In this document: positions 48,243-56,490 of the stretch, piece after piece
How positions within the stretch are numbered: the stretch's first letter is position 1
How the letters are laid out: each line of letters opens with the position of its first letter
From: Pseudarthrobacter sp. fls2-241-R2A-127
GTDB lineage: Bacteria > Actinomycetota > Actinomycetes > Actinomycetales > Micrococcaceae
Direction of reading: 5' to 3'
DNA: 64,000 nucleotides
Assembly: GCF_030209355.1 (NCBI RefSeq)
Contig: NZ_JARVSF010000002.1
Coordinates: 1-64,000 of the forward strand
The notes under the pieces: generated by a model
Databases searched by the model: none
Seen by the model: the letters and a program-made list of their open reading frames with translations, nothing else
Told to the model about the DNA's origin: nothing
Program-made: the position numbers and the translations under genes

Positions 48243-48379
48243 GGGTGTGCTCCTAAGACGGTGGTGATGCGTGGATCGGTGCCGGCTGCTCGACGAAGAA
48301 AGCGGTTTCCGCTGGCTCACTCCTGAGCCTATGCACTTTTGCCGGACAAGTCAGCAGGCAAAGCTGTTCCTGTTTTTCC

Positions 48380-48396
48380 TAGGATTCCCAGTCCTA
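48380..48396. promoter_or_regulatory. Candidate operator TAGGA-N7-TCCTA
   Basis: A 5-bp inverted repeat in the divergent reductase/regulator region, followed by an AT-poor CCTACCTTG stretch before the regulator gene. It is a reasonable site for the MmyB-type protein; symmetry is short, so confidence is low. Confidence 0.35.
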
Positions 48397-48432
48397 CCTT
48401 GCAGGTGGAGCGCGGCACCCTTCACGGGCAGA

Positions 48433-49356
48433 ATGGTGTGCATGGGTCAAAGCGCCGAGTTCGGAAAATTCCTCAAAGCCATGCGGTCCCGGCTGAGTCC
48501 GGAGGTGGCGGGCACGGGCCCGAGCACCGGCGCGCGCCGGGTTCCGGGCCTGCGGCGGGAGGAAGTGGCGCGGTTGGCCGGGGTCAGCACCGACTATTAC
48601 GTCCGGCTGGAGCAGGGCCGCAACATCCACCCCTCACGCACCGTGCTGGACGCTGTGGCCAGGGCGCTGCGGCTGGACAGCAGCGAGCACGCGCACATGC
48701 TGGACCTGCTGGAGAACTGTGCCGGCGGTCCACGCGAGGCCGGCGCCGCCGCCGCGCAGGGGGTGCGGCCCGCACTCCGGCAGCTCCTGGACGCGGTAGG
48801 GGAGGTGCCCGCCATGGTGCTGGGCCGGCGAAGCGATGTCCTGGCAGGCAACCGGATGGCATTCCTGTTGTTCACCGATTTTCCGGCATTGCCTGCGGCG
48901 GAGCGGAACCTCACCCGCTGGACCATCCTGGACCCCTCGGCCAGGGAGCTGTTCAGGGACTGGAAGACAGTGGCTGCCGAAGCTGCCGGATCCCTTCGGC
49001 TGGACGTGGGGCGGCACCCCAACGATCCGCAAGCCAACCACCTGGTGGGTGAGCTTGCCGTGAACAGCGAGCATTTCCGCCAATGGTGGGCCGGGCACCG
49101 GGTGGCGACGAGGTCGGCGGGTACCGTCCGGCTGCACCATCCCGAGGTGGGCGACCTGGAACTGAACTTCGAGAACCTGGTCCTGCCGGAGGACCCCGAC
49201 CAAATGCTCCGGGTGTATTCCGCACGGCCGGGATCGCCGTCGTCGGACGCGTTGGCGCTGCTGGGCAGCCTGGGTGCCGCCGGCACCGTTGCCGCACGCG
49301 AAACGGGCGGCGCGCGGGACGCGGCCACGGTGGCCGACGGCGGCCCGGCGGACTGA
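48433..49356 (+). CDS. Helix-turn-helix regulator with MmyB-like ligand domain
   Basis: A regulator of about 307 residues (304 if the ATG at 48442 is used). The N-terminal HTH_31 segment reads FGKFLKAMRSRLSPEV..., VPGLRREEVARLAGVSTDYYVRLEQGRNIHPS, followed by an MmyB-type domain (VPAMVLGRRSDVLAGNRMAFLLF, NLTRWTILDPSARELFRDW, LVGELAVNSEHFRQWWAGHRV) thought to bind a small hydrophobic ligand. It is divergent from a reductase operon it probably controls. The last ~30 residues are disordered. Confidence 0.9.
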   Translation: MVCMGQSAEFGKFLKAMRSRLSPEVAGTGPSTGARRVPGLRREEVARLAGVSTDYYVRLEQGRNIHPSRTVLDAVARALRLDSSEHAHMLDLLENCAGGPREAGAAAAQGVRPALRQLLDAVGEVPAMVLGRRSDVLAGNRMAFLLFTDFPALPAAERNLTRWTILDPSARELFRDWKTVAAEAAGSLRLDVGRHPNDPQANHLVGELAVNSEHFRQWWAGHRVATRSAGTVRLHHPEVGDLELNFENLVLPEDPDQMLRVYSARPGSPSSDALALLGSLGAAGTVAARETGGARDAATVADGGPAD

Positions 49357-49505
49357 TCGCCGCCGCCTGGACGCCGCTACTGTACATTCGTCCAGCGAAT
49401 GGCGTCGATTCTGGCCAGCCGCCCATTGGTCTGCGGCCGGCCATTTCCTAGGGTGGAAGGACAAGCTTCCCGCCCCTTTTTAGTCACCCCAGGATGGTCT
49501 CAACG

Positions 49506-49712
49506 ATGAAACGCATCGCACTGCTGAAGGAACGCCACGCTTTCGCCGGCGCAACGTCAACAGCCACGGGTTCGCACTGCCCGGCCTCCGGCCTGTGGAG
49601 CCCTGAATCCGATTCCCGCACCGTCCTGTCCTTCTTCGAGGGCCAGGTCTTCCCCGCGTTCGACGGCGTCGCAACCGTCTGGCGGCGCCGCAGCCCGGGC
49701 ACGGCGAACTAG
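49506..49712 (+). CDS. Small TGSHCP-motif protein (68 aa)
   Basis: A 68-residue basic protein beginning MKRIALLKERH, with TATGSHCPASGLW and later FFEGQVFPAFDGVATVWRRR. It shares its whole pattern with the 80-residue protein at 21563, so the two are paralogues of one small family. AGGATGG precedes the ATG at 49506; an in-frame ATG at 49494 lacks such spacing. It ends before a strong bidirectional terminator. Cys and Trp conservation suggests a folded core or metal site; function unknown. Confidence 0.75.
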   Translation: MKRIALLKERHAFAGATSTATGSHCPASGLWSPESDSRTVLSFFEGQVFPAFDGVATVWRRRSPGTAN

Positions 49713-49742
49713 GGCGCCAACGGAGTAGGCGACAATCTAAAA

Positions 49743-49780
49743 CCGGGAGGTCGTGAAGCCATCGCTTCACGACCTCCCGG
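49743..49780. terminator. Bidirectional terminator, 17-bp perfect stem
   Basis: CCGGGAGGTCGTGAAGC (49743-49759) and its exact complement (49764-49780) surround a CATC loop. It sits between the convergent small TGSHCP gene and dodecin gene. A TAAAA precedes it, giving a short T-run for the reverse-strand transcript. Confidence 0.8.
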
Positions 49781-49797
49781 CGTTAAAGACTGGGTGT

Positions 49798-50010
49798 TCA
49801 GTTGTCTTCCAGGCGGAAGCCGAGCTTGATGGTCACCTGCCAGTCGGCCACCTTGCCCTCCTCCAGGTGTCCGCGGATTTCCTTCACCTCAAACCAGTCG
49901 AGGTTCCGGAGGGTCTGGGAGGCTTTGGCGATGCCGTTCCGGACGGCGTCGTCCACGCCCTCGGTGGAGGTGCCGACAATTTCAGAAATGCTGTACGTGT
50001 GGTTGGACAA
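49798..50010 (-). CDS. Dodecin
   Basis: A 70-residue dodecin: YSISEIVGTSTEGVDDAVRNGIAKASQTLRNLDWFEVKEIRGHLEEGKVADWQVTIKLGFRLE. The Trp in NLDWFEV stacks between two flavins in known dodecins, and the final beta strand is typical. Dodecins form hollow dodecamers that store flavins or CoA in the cytoplasm. It is a monocistronic gene ending at a strong terminator. Confidence 0.93.
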   Translation of the reverse strand: MSNHTYSISEIVGTSTEGVDDAVRNGIAKASQTLRNLDWFEVKEIRGHLEEGKVADWQVTIKLGFRLEDN

Positions 50011-50117
50011 CTTCGCTCCTCGTGATCATCGTTGCTCCCGGTTGCGGGCCGTCCCTGAAGCCTAGTGGCACTCCGAGAGCGTTGACCAGAGGGGGTGGCC
50101 CCCTACAGCGTCGCGGA

Positions 50118-50822
50118 CTATTTGGCGGGCAGGACCAGGCTCCGCAGGTCGTCCAGCGTCTGCTGCATGTGGGCGTCCATGGCCGTGCGGGATCGGACCG
50201 GATCGCGGGATTCCAGGGCCTCGGCGATGTTCTGGTGGTGCCCGATGGCGTGTTCCTGGATCGCCGGAACCGCCGATGTCTCGGCCCGGCGCTTCTCCAG
50301 GACGCGGTGCAGCGGTTCGAACAGGACCGAGACGAAGACGTTGCCCGAGGCCCGCAGGATGACGTCGTGGAAGCCGAGATCGGCCTCAACGAATGCGTCG
50401 ACGTCGTTGATGCTGTTGGCCGCCTTCATGGCGGAAACGTAGGCAAACAGGGAGGCGATGTCCTCCTCCGAGATGCGTCCGGCGGCAAGTTCGCAGGCCC
50501 CGGTTTCCAGCATCCGGCGGAGCTCGATGAGCTGGATGGAGGCGTCGGCGTCGTTCTTGCCCTCGGATGCTGCCCGCAGCACCGCTTCCAGCGATGTCCA
50601 GCGGCTCAGGGGGTTCACGAACGTTCCCCTGCCGCGTTCGACGCTGAGGATCTGTTGGGCCTGGAGCGTCTTCATGGCCTCGCGGACCGTCATCCGGCTG
50701 ACTTCGTGGCGGGCGCTGAGTTCCAGTTCGCCCGGAACCGTGGCGCCGGGCGGGAACTCGCCTTCGATGATGCGGTCCAGCAGCTCATCGGCCACGATGC
50801 CGACCAGCGATTTCCTTGCCAT
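50118..50822 (-). CDS. GntR/FadR-family regulator (FCD)
   Basis: A 234-residue FadR-subfamily GntR regulator. The winged helix-turn-helix includes LDRIIEGEFPPGATVPGELELSARHEVSRMTVREAMKTLQAQQILSVERGRGTFV. The FCD effector domain follows, with LIELRRMLETGACELAAGRI, then ADLGFHDVILRASGN, whose Asp and His, with the later His in AIGHH, form the metal/ligand pocket. It is divergent from the acid-sugar operon. Two sites with GTCAGAC lie in the 173-bp gap, so it is the likely repressor, released by an acid-sugar ligand. Confidence 0.9.
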   Translation of the reverse strand: MARKSLVGIVADELLDRIIEGEFPPGATVPGELELSARHEVSRMTVREAMKTLQAQQILSVERGRGTFVNPLSRWTSLEAVLRAASEGKNDADASIQLIELRRMLETGACELAAGRISEEDIASLFAYVSAMKAANSINDVDAFVEADLGFHDVILRASGNVFVSVLFEPLHRVLEKRRAETSAVPAIQEHAIGHHQNIAEALESRDPVRSRTAMDAHMQQTLDDLRSLVLPAK

Positions 50823-50862
50823 GGTTCCCCCGCTTCCTGCTTCGGGCCAACGCCCGGCGGAT

Positions 50863-50873
50863 ATGTCAGACAA
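50863..50873. promoter_or_regulatory. GntR operator half-matching site ATGTCAGACAA
   Basis: This shares the GTCAGAC core with the perfect palindrome at 50922 and lies just upstream of the regulator's own start. It would give autoregulation. Confidence 0.5.
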
Positions 50874-50921
50874 GTCTACTTGCGCGTCTTTATGCCGTGT
50901 GCCACACTAGCATTCAAATGC

Positions 50922-50938
50922 AAGATGTCAGACATCTT
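50922..50938. promoter_or_regulatory. GntR operator, perfect palindrome AAGATGTC-A-GACATCTT
   Basis: Eight-base arms around a central A, 58 bp before the kinase GTG. The ATGTC-n-GACAT core matches the usual FadR/GntR operator form. A further 15-bp palindrome, ATCCGGG-T-CCCGGAT (50960-50974), lies in the leader. Confidence 0.65.
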
Positions 50939-50995
50939 ACAGTTACCTTTTACACCAGTATCCGGGTCCCGGATCGCTACACAACGGAGTGCACT

Positions 50996-52507
50996 GTGAC
51001 GCTTGAAGCAGACCTTCTGGCCGCCTACCCGGCAGACATAGAGATCCCCGCAGGGCTTGTTGCCGCCTCCCTGGACGCTGCCAACGCCGAGGTTCCCCGC
51101 ATCCTGGTGGTGCTGGACGACGATCCCACCGGCACCCAGTCCGTGGCGGACCTGCCCGTGCTCACCAGGTGGGACGTGGAGGACTTCACCTGGGCCTTTG
51201 CGCATATTGCGCAAGGTACGGCGAAGCCCGCGGTGTACGTCCTCACCAACACCCGCAGCCTCGACCCCGCGGAAGCTGCGGACCGCAACGCTGAAGTGGT
51301 CCGGAACGCCCTCACCGCGGCAGGTTCGTCCGGCTCGCTGCGGCTGGGATTCGTCAGCCGCAGCGACTCCACCCTCCGCGGCCACTATCCGCTGGAGCCC
51401 GACGTCATCGCGGCCACTGTTGCCGAGGTCAGCGGAGAGAAGACCGACGGCGTGGTCCTGGTCCCCGCCTTCCCCGACGCCGGCCGGCTCACCATCGGCG
51501 GCGTCCACTACATGCGCGGCACCGGCGAAGCCAAGGGCACCCTGGTTCCCGTCTCCGAGACCGAGTTCGCCAAGGACGCCTCCTTCGGTTTCAGCACCTC
51601 CGTCATGGCCGACTACGTCGCTGAGAAATCCCAGGGCCGGTTCCCCGCGGACTCAGTGATCGTCCTGGACCTGAACATCATCCGTGCCGGCTCCTTCGCC
51701 CAGGACCCGGCAATCTCCGCCAAGGCCATCGCGGACGCCATCGAACCCGCCACGGACTCCACCCCCATCGTGGCGGACATCGTCACGGAGAACGACTTCC
51801 GGGCCCTGGCACTGGGCCTCGAAGAGGCGGAACGCCGCGGCAAGAAGCTGCTGTACCGCGTGGGCCCCCCGTTCGTCCGCGGCCGCATCGGACAGGAAGT
51901 CCGGACTGCGCTGACCTCCGAAGAGGCCTACGCCGGCAACACCCCGTCGGAAGCCGGCGGCCTGATCGTGGTCGGCTCGCACGTTGGCGTGACCACCCGC
52001 CAACTCAACGTCCTCACCGCCGAACACAGCTCGGCGCGCATTATCGAGATCGACGTCGAGAAGCTCCTCGGTGCCGAAACCGACGCCGGCGCACACCTGG
52101 ACGGGACCGTGGACGCAGTGGTTGACGCCCTGCGCACCGGCGACGTCATCGTCCACACCAGCCGCCTGCTGATCAAGACGGACGACCCCGCCGAAAGCCT
52201 GCGGATCGCCCGGACCGTCTCCGCCGCCGTCGTGGACGTGGTGAACCGCACCCTGAAGACCTTCCCGCCGCGGTTCGTCATCGCCAAGGGCGGGATCACC
52301 TCCTCCGACGTCGCAGCCCACGGCCTGGAAATCCGCCACGGCATTGTCCGCGGCCCCATGCTCCCGGGCATCGTCAGCCTCTGGGAGCCGGTGGACGGAC
52401 CCGCCAAGGGCATCCCGTACATCGTCTTCGCCGGCAACGTGGGCGACGACGACTCCCTCGCCCAGGTCACCCGCAAGCTCAGCAACACATCCCCACTCGC
52501 CCCCTAA
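50996..52507 (+). CDS. Four-carbon acid sugar kinase family protein (OtnK-like)
   Basis: A 503-residue DUF1537-type kinase. The N-terminal domain has ILVVLDDDPTGTQSVADLPVL and GFVSRSDSTLRGHYP; the C-terminal nucleotide domain has GLIVVGSHVGVTTRQLN and FVIAKGGITSSDVAAHGLEI. OtnK/DtnK enzymes phosphorylate oxo-tetronates or threonate. The start is GTG with GGAG seven bases upstream. It leads an operon with an LtnD-like dehydrogenase, GntP permease and class II aldolase. The protein is longer than OtnK (about 420), so the substrate may differ. Confidence 0.88.
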   Translation: MTLEADLLAAYPADIEIPAGLVAASLDAANAEVPRILVVLDDDPTGTQSVADLPVLTRWDVEDFTWAFAHIAQGTAKPAVYVLTNTRSLDPAEAADRNAEVVRNALTAAGSSGSLRLGFVSRSDSTLRGHYPLEPDVIAATVAEVSGEKTDGVVLVPAFPDAGRLTIGGVHYMRGTGEAKGTLVPVSETEFAKDASFGFSTSVMADYVAEKSQGRFPADSVIVLDLNIIRAGSFAQDPAISAKAIADAIEPATDSTPIVADIVTENDFRALALGLEEAERRGKKLLYRVGPPFVRGRIGQEVRTALTSEEAYAGNTPSEAGGLIVVGSHVGVTTRQLNVLTAEHSSARIIEIDVEKLLGAETDAGAHLDGTVDAVVDALRTGDVIVHTSRLLIKTDDPAESLRIARTVSAAVVDVVNRTLKTFPPRFVIAKGGITSSDVAAHGLEIRHGIVRGPMLPGIVSLWEPVDGPAKGIPYIVFAGNVGDDDSLAQVTRKLSNTSPLAP

Positions 52508-52571
52508 CCTCGCAAGCTCGGCCAGGGAACCCGGCGAGCGTGGCCCCTATTCAATTCAACGGAGAAACACC

Positions 52572-53471
52572 ATGACCAGCAACTACACCGTCACCGTCCT
52601 GGGCCTCGGCGCCATGGGCCTGCCCATGGCCACCCGCCTGGCCTCCCAGCTGACCGTCCACGGCTTCGACATCGCCGAACCCCGCCTGGAGCTCGCCCGG
52701 GAAGCCGGCATCGCCACCTTCGCCACGGCCCGCGAAGCCGCCAAGGGTGCCGACGCCGTCCTCCTGGCAGTCCGCAACGGAGAACAGCTCAACGATGTCC
52801 TCTTCGGCGAAAACGGCGTGGCCTCCGTCCTCGAGCCGGGCGCCGTGGTCATCCTGGGCAGCACCGTGGGCACCGACGCCATCCCCGCCACCGTCGCCAA
52901 ACTGGCCGAATACAGCGTGGACCTGGTGGACGCCCCGCTCTCCGGCGGCCCCAAGCGCGCCGGCGAAGGCGACCTGCTGATCGTCGTCGGTGCATCCCCG
53001 GAAGCCCGCGAAAAGGCAGCACCCGCACTTGACCTGCTCGCCTCCACGCTCACCGTGGTGGGCGACAACCCCGGCGACGGCCAGGCCCTGAAGACCGTCA
53101 ACCAGCTCCTGTGCGGAGTCCACATCGCCGCCGCCGCCGAGGCGCTGGCCCTCGCCGACGCACTCGGACTGGACCAGGCCAAGACCCTCGCCGCCCTCGA
53201 AGCGGGCGCCGCCGGTTCCTTCATGCTCTCCAACCGCGGGCCCCGCATCCTGGAGGCCTACAACGAGGAAGGCGCCGAGGTCCTGTCCCGCCTGGACATC
53301 TTCGTCAAGGACATGGGCATCGTGGGCAAAGCCACCCGCGCCGCCGGCCTGGCAGCCCCCGTTGCCGCCGCCGCCGAGCAGCTCTACCTCCTGGGCCAGG
53401 CCCAGGGCCTCGCCGCCGCTGATGACTCCGCCGTCATCAAGGTCGTCGCCCCGGCCAAGCGCACCAAGTAA
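52572..53471 (+). CDS. LtnD-like NAD-dependent 2-hydroxyacid dehydrogenase (HIBADH family)
   Basis: A 299-residue beta-hydroxyacid dehydrogenase. VTVLGLGAMGLPMATRL binds NAD, DLVDAPLSGGPKRAGEGDL is the substrate signature, and the catalytic Lys lies in LKTVNQLLCGVHIAAAAEAL. GGAGAAACACC precedes the ATG. L-threonate dehydrogenase LtnD and D-erythronate dehydrogenase belong to or near this family and pair with OtnK-type kinases. Expected role: oxidation of an aldonate (four-carbon or longer) to its oxo form before phosphorylation. Confidence 0.86.
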   Translation: MTSNYTVTVLGLGAMGLPMATRLASQLTVHGFDIAEPRLELAREAGIATFATAREAAKGADAVLLAVRNGEQLNDVLFGENGVASVLEPGAVVILGSTVGTDAIPATVAKLAEYSVDLVDAPLSGGPKRAGEGDLLIVVGASPEAREKAAPALDLLASTLTVVGDNPGDGQALKTVNQLLCGVHIAAAAEALALADALGLDQAKTLAALEAGAAGSFMLSNRGPRILEAYNEEGAEVLSRLDIFVKDMGIVGKATRAAGLAAPVAAAAEQLYLLGQAQGLAAADDSAVIKVVAPAKRTK

Positions 53472-53492
53472 GCGCCTTCCCCCCAAACGGTG

Positions 53493-53524
53493 CGACGACG
53501 GCGGTCCCCCCTCCGCCGTCGTCG
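53493..53524 (+). terminator. Intercistronic hairpin, 12-bp perfect stem
   Basis: CGACGACGGCGG (53493-53504) and CCGCCGTCGTCG (53513-53524) surround an 8-nt loop in the 152-bp gap between the dehydrogenase and permease genes. It may attenuate or stabilise the upstream half of the operon transcript. Confidence 0.6.
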
Positions 53525-53623
53525 TACCTCCCAGCGTTGCGGCTTTGTTCCGCAGCGTTCCATCCCCGCCGTGATACCTGATGCCGTCCTGCCCCGGGAC
53601 CGGCACGTCAAAGGAGACACCCC

Positions 53624-55090
53624 GTGAACCACCTGATGAGTCCGCTGATCCAGCGGGCCGCCGACGCCCCGGCCATCAAGCCCGCCGTGGAGCTGGGCAC
53701 CCCGCTGCTGCTCACCATCGCGGCGGTGGGCATCGCCATCCTGCTGGTGATGATCATCCGCTTCAAGATCCAGGCCTTCGTAGCCCTGTTGACCGTCAGC
53801 ATCCTGGTGGCCGTGGCCGCCACCATCCCGCTGCAGGACATCTTCACCGTGGTAGCCGGCGGCGTGGGCAGCACCATGGGCAAGGTGGCCATCCTGATCG
53901 CGCTCGGCGCCGTGCTGGGCCGCATGATCGAGGTCTCCGGCGGGGTCCAGTCACTGGCTGACCACTTCACCCGCAAGCTCGGTGCCCGCCGCGTAGCCGT
54001 GGCGCTCACCGCAGTCGGCTTCCTGGTGGCCATCCCCGTGTTCTTCGAAGTGGGCATCATCGTGCTGGTGCCCATCGTGTACGCCTTCGCCAAGATCGCC
54101 AAGGTGCACCCGGTCAAGTTCGGCCTGCCCATGGCCGGCATCATGCTCGCCATCCACGTGGCCGTGCCCCCGCACCCGGGCATCGTGGCCGGCGCCGGCG
54201 TGCTGGGCGCGGACATCGGACTGATCGCCCTGATCTCGCTGCTGATCTGCATCCCGCTGGGCTTCCTGTCCTACTGGGTGGCCTCCATCATGAACCGCAA
54301 GGACTACGAACTGCTGGCCGCCGTGAAGGCCCAGGTGGAGGAGTTCGGCTCCGATTCGCTCGTCAAGGTGGGCCACGACGGCCCCGGCGCTGCTGCCATT
54401 GCACCTCCCCGGCCGGGCCTGATCATCTTCCTGATCGCAGCACCCATCGTGCAGATCCTGCTCGGCACCGTTGGCACGCTGGTGCTCCCCAAGTCCGATC
54501 CGATGTACGGCCTGGCAGCCTTCATCGGCAACCCCTTCCTGGCCCTGCTGGTGGCCGTCGCGCTCTCCTTCTTCCTGCTGGCCGTCCGCCGCGGCTGGTC
54601 CTTCAAGGAAACCGGTGAAATCTTCGAAGGCTCCCTGCCTCCCATCGCCTCCATCCTGATGGTGGTGGCCGCCGGCGGTGTGTTCGGCAACGTGCTGCAG
54701 GTCTCCGGCATCGGTTCGGCGTTGTCCAAGACCCTGGACACCCTCGGTGTGCCGCTGCTGCTGCTCGGGTTCATCATTTCGCTGGCCCTGCGCGCCGCCC
54801 AGGGTTCGGCCACCGTGGCCATCGTGACCACCACCGGCCTGCTGTCCGCGGCAGTCAGCGGCGGCGGCTACAGCCCGGCGCAGATTGCCGTGATCGTGAT
54901 CGCCATCGGCTTCGGCGCCCTGGGCCTGTCCCACGTGACGGACGCCGGCTTCTGGGTGGTGGTGCGGTACTACGGACTCACCGTCTCCGACGGCCTGAAG
55001 ACCTGGACCGTCCTGACCACCATCCTTGGCGTGGCCGGCTTCCTGCTGACCTTTGTGGCCTGGATCCTGGTGGGAGGCCTGGGCGTCTGA
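53624..55090 (+). CDS. GntP-family gluconate/acid-sugar:H+ symporter
   Basis: A 488-residue GntP permease with about 12-14 helices. Typical blocks are GGVGSTMGKVAILIALGAVLG, FFEVGIIVLVPIVYAFAK, GIMLAIHVAVPPHPGIVAGAG and RAAQGSATVAIVTTTGLLS, then LSHVTDAGFWVV. It starts at GTG with AAGGAG seven bases upstream. Family members take up gluconate and related acid sugars. In this operon it should import the substrate of the dehydrogenase and kinase. Its stop overlaps the aldolase start. Confidence 0.91.
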   Translation: MNHLMSPLIQRAADAPAIKPAVELGTPLLLTIAAVGIAILLVMIIRFKIQAFVALLTVSILVAVAATIPLQDIFTVVAGGVGSTMGKVAILIALGAVLGRMIEVSGGVQSLADHFTRKLGARRVAVALTAVGFLVAIPVFFEVGIIVLVPIVYAFAKIAKVHPVKFGLPMAGIMLAIHVAVPPHPGIVAGAGVLGADIGLIALISLLICIPLGFLSYWVASIMNRKDYELLAAVKAQVEEFGSDSLVKVGHDGPGAAAIAPPRPGLIIFLIAAPIVQILLGTVGTLVLPKSDPMYGLAAFIGNPFLALLVAVALSFFLLAVRRGWSFKETGEIFEGSLPPIASILMVVAAGGVFGNVLQVSGIGSALSKTLDTLGVPLLLLGFIISLALRAAQGSATVAIVTTTGLLSAAVSGGGYSPAQIAVIVIAIGFGALGLSHVTDAGFWVVVRYYGLTVSDGLKTWTVLTTILGVAGFLLTFVAWILVGGLGV

Positions 55091-55953
55091 TGCGTACCCG
55101 ACTGGACCATCTGGTTACCTCCGCCCTGCAGCAGGGTTCCGCCGTTCCGGCCTTCACCTGCTACGACTTCACCACCGCCCTGGCTGTGGTGGGTGCCGCC
55201 GAGGACTCCGGCCGGGGCGTGATCCTGCTGGTGGCCCCAAAGACCGCCGCCACCCCCAACGGGCTCCGGCTCATTGCTGCCCTGCGTGGACTGGCGGATG
55301 CCGCAGCGGTACCGGTGGCTGTGCAGCTTGACCACGCCGGCGACCTGATGGTGATGGCCGACGCCGTCGCGGCTGGGGCGGATTCCGTCCTCGCCGACGG
55401 TTCGTCTCTGCCCTACGAGGACAACATCGCGCTGGTCCAGGCTGCCCGCGCCCTGCTGGGCCCCGACGTGGTGCTGGAAGCGGAGCTTGGCGGCCTGGCC
55501 GGCGACGAGGACCGGGCGTTCTCCGCCGACCAGCCGGCAGGCCAAGCCGGAGTCGACGTGGCGGGGCTGACGGACTCAGCGCAGGTGGAGGACTTCGTGT
55601 CCCGCACCGGCGCGGAACTACTTGCCGTGGCCGTGGGCAATGTCCACGGCAAGTACAAGGGCGAGCCGCGGCTGCGATGGGACGTGCTCCAGGACATTGC
55701 GGCCAGGGTGCATATTCCGCTGGTGCTGCATGGCGCCTCCGGGATCCCCGCCGAGGAACTGGTCAAAGCGGCGGCCATGAACGTTGGCAAGGTCAATTTC
55801 AACACCGAACTGAGGACCGCCGTGCTGGCCACCCTCCAGGACCAGCTGCCCGCCCACCGCGCGGACGGCGAAAACCTGCAGGGCCTGCTGGGCCGGTGGA
55901 ACCACTCCGCCAGGGAATTCGCCACCGCAACGCTGGCCACGCTCGCACGCTAG
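55090..55953 (+). CDS. Class II fructose-bisphosphate-aldolase-type enzyme
   Basis: A 287-residue zinc-dependent class II aldolase (GatY/KbaY-like). Zinc ligands are seen in VQLDHAGDL (His), AVGNVHGKYKG (His) and PLVLHGASGIP (His); VNFNTELR binds the ketose phosphate. It overlaps the permease stop by one base. It should cleave a phosphorylated ketose or ulosonate to DHAP plus an aldehyde or oxo-acid. This differs from OtnC, which decarboxylates 3-oxo-tetronate phosphate and belongs to a different fold family. Confidence 0.88.
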   Translation: MRTRLDHLVTSALQQGSAVPAFTCYDFTTALAVVGAAEDSGRGVILLVAPKTAATPNGLRLIAALRGLADAAAVPVAVQLDHAGDLMVMADAVAAGADSVLADGSSLPYEDNIALVQAARALLGPDVVLEAELGGLAGDEDRAFSADQPAGQAGVDVAGLTDSAQVEDFVSRTGAELLAVAVGNVHGKYKGEPRLRWDVLQDIAARVHIPLVLHGASGIPAEELVKAAAMNVGKVNFNTELRTAVLATLQDQLPAHRADGENLQGLLGRWNHSAREFATATLATLAR

Positions 55954-55989
55954 GAACAACTCCACTTCGCGGGAGGCTAGGATCAAGCA

Positions 55990-56394
55990 ATGATCCTGGC
56001 CTCCCTCTTTTTTGCTTTCCTTGCTGCGGCGCTGCACGTGTTCATCTTCACCATGGAATCCGTGACCTGGACCCGGCCCGCCACCTGGCAACGCTTCAGC
56101 ATCGAATCCCAGGACCATGCCGAGATCACCAGGTCACTGGCGTACAACCAGGGGTTCTACAACCTCTTCCTGGCGGCAGGCGCCCTGACCGGAATCGGCC
56201 TGGTGGTGTTCGGGCTCGGGGCAGGGTCCGCGCAGGACGTGGCCGGCTGGACCCTGGTCTTTTCCAGCTGCGGGTCCATGCTCCTGGCGGCCTTGGTCCT
56301 GGCCCTCAGCGGCCGCAAGTACCTCCGCGCGGCCGCCACCCAGGGCGTAACGCCGCTGCTCGCCGTCGTCCTGGGCCTGGTGGCGGTACTCTAG
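55990..56394 (+). CDS. DUF1304 membrane protein
   Basis: A 134-residue four-helix membrane protein. LHVFIFTMESVTW, ITRSLAYNQGFYNLFLAAGA and GRKYLRAAATQGVTPLLAVVLG identify the DUF1304 family. Two His/Glu pairs near the first helix are conserved. Function is unknown. It follows the acid-sugar operon by 36 bp but is probably unrelated to it. Confidence 0.9.
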   Translation: MILASLFFAFLAAALHVFIFTMESVTWTRPATWQRFSIESQDHAEITRSLAYNQGFYNLFLAAGALTGIGLVVFGLGAGSAQDVAGWTLVFSSCGSMLLAALVLALSGRKYLRAAATQGVTPLLAVVLGLVAVL

Positions 56395-56490
56395 CCCGCC
56401 CGGCCGCCGGCGCACCTGCCCCTTCTACACCACCGGCAACGGGCGCAGAATAGTGCTGTGAACAGGGCCGGGACGCTGTAGGGCCACGCG

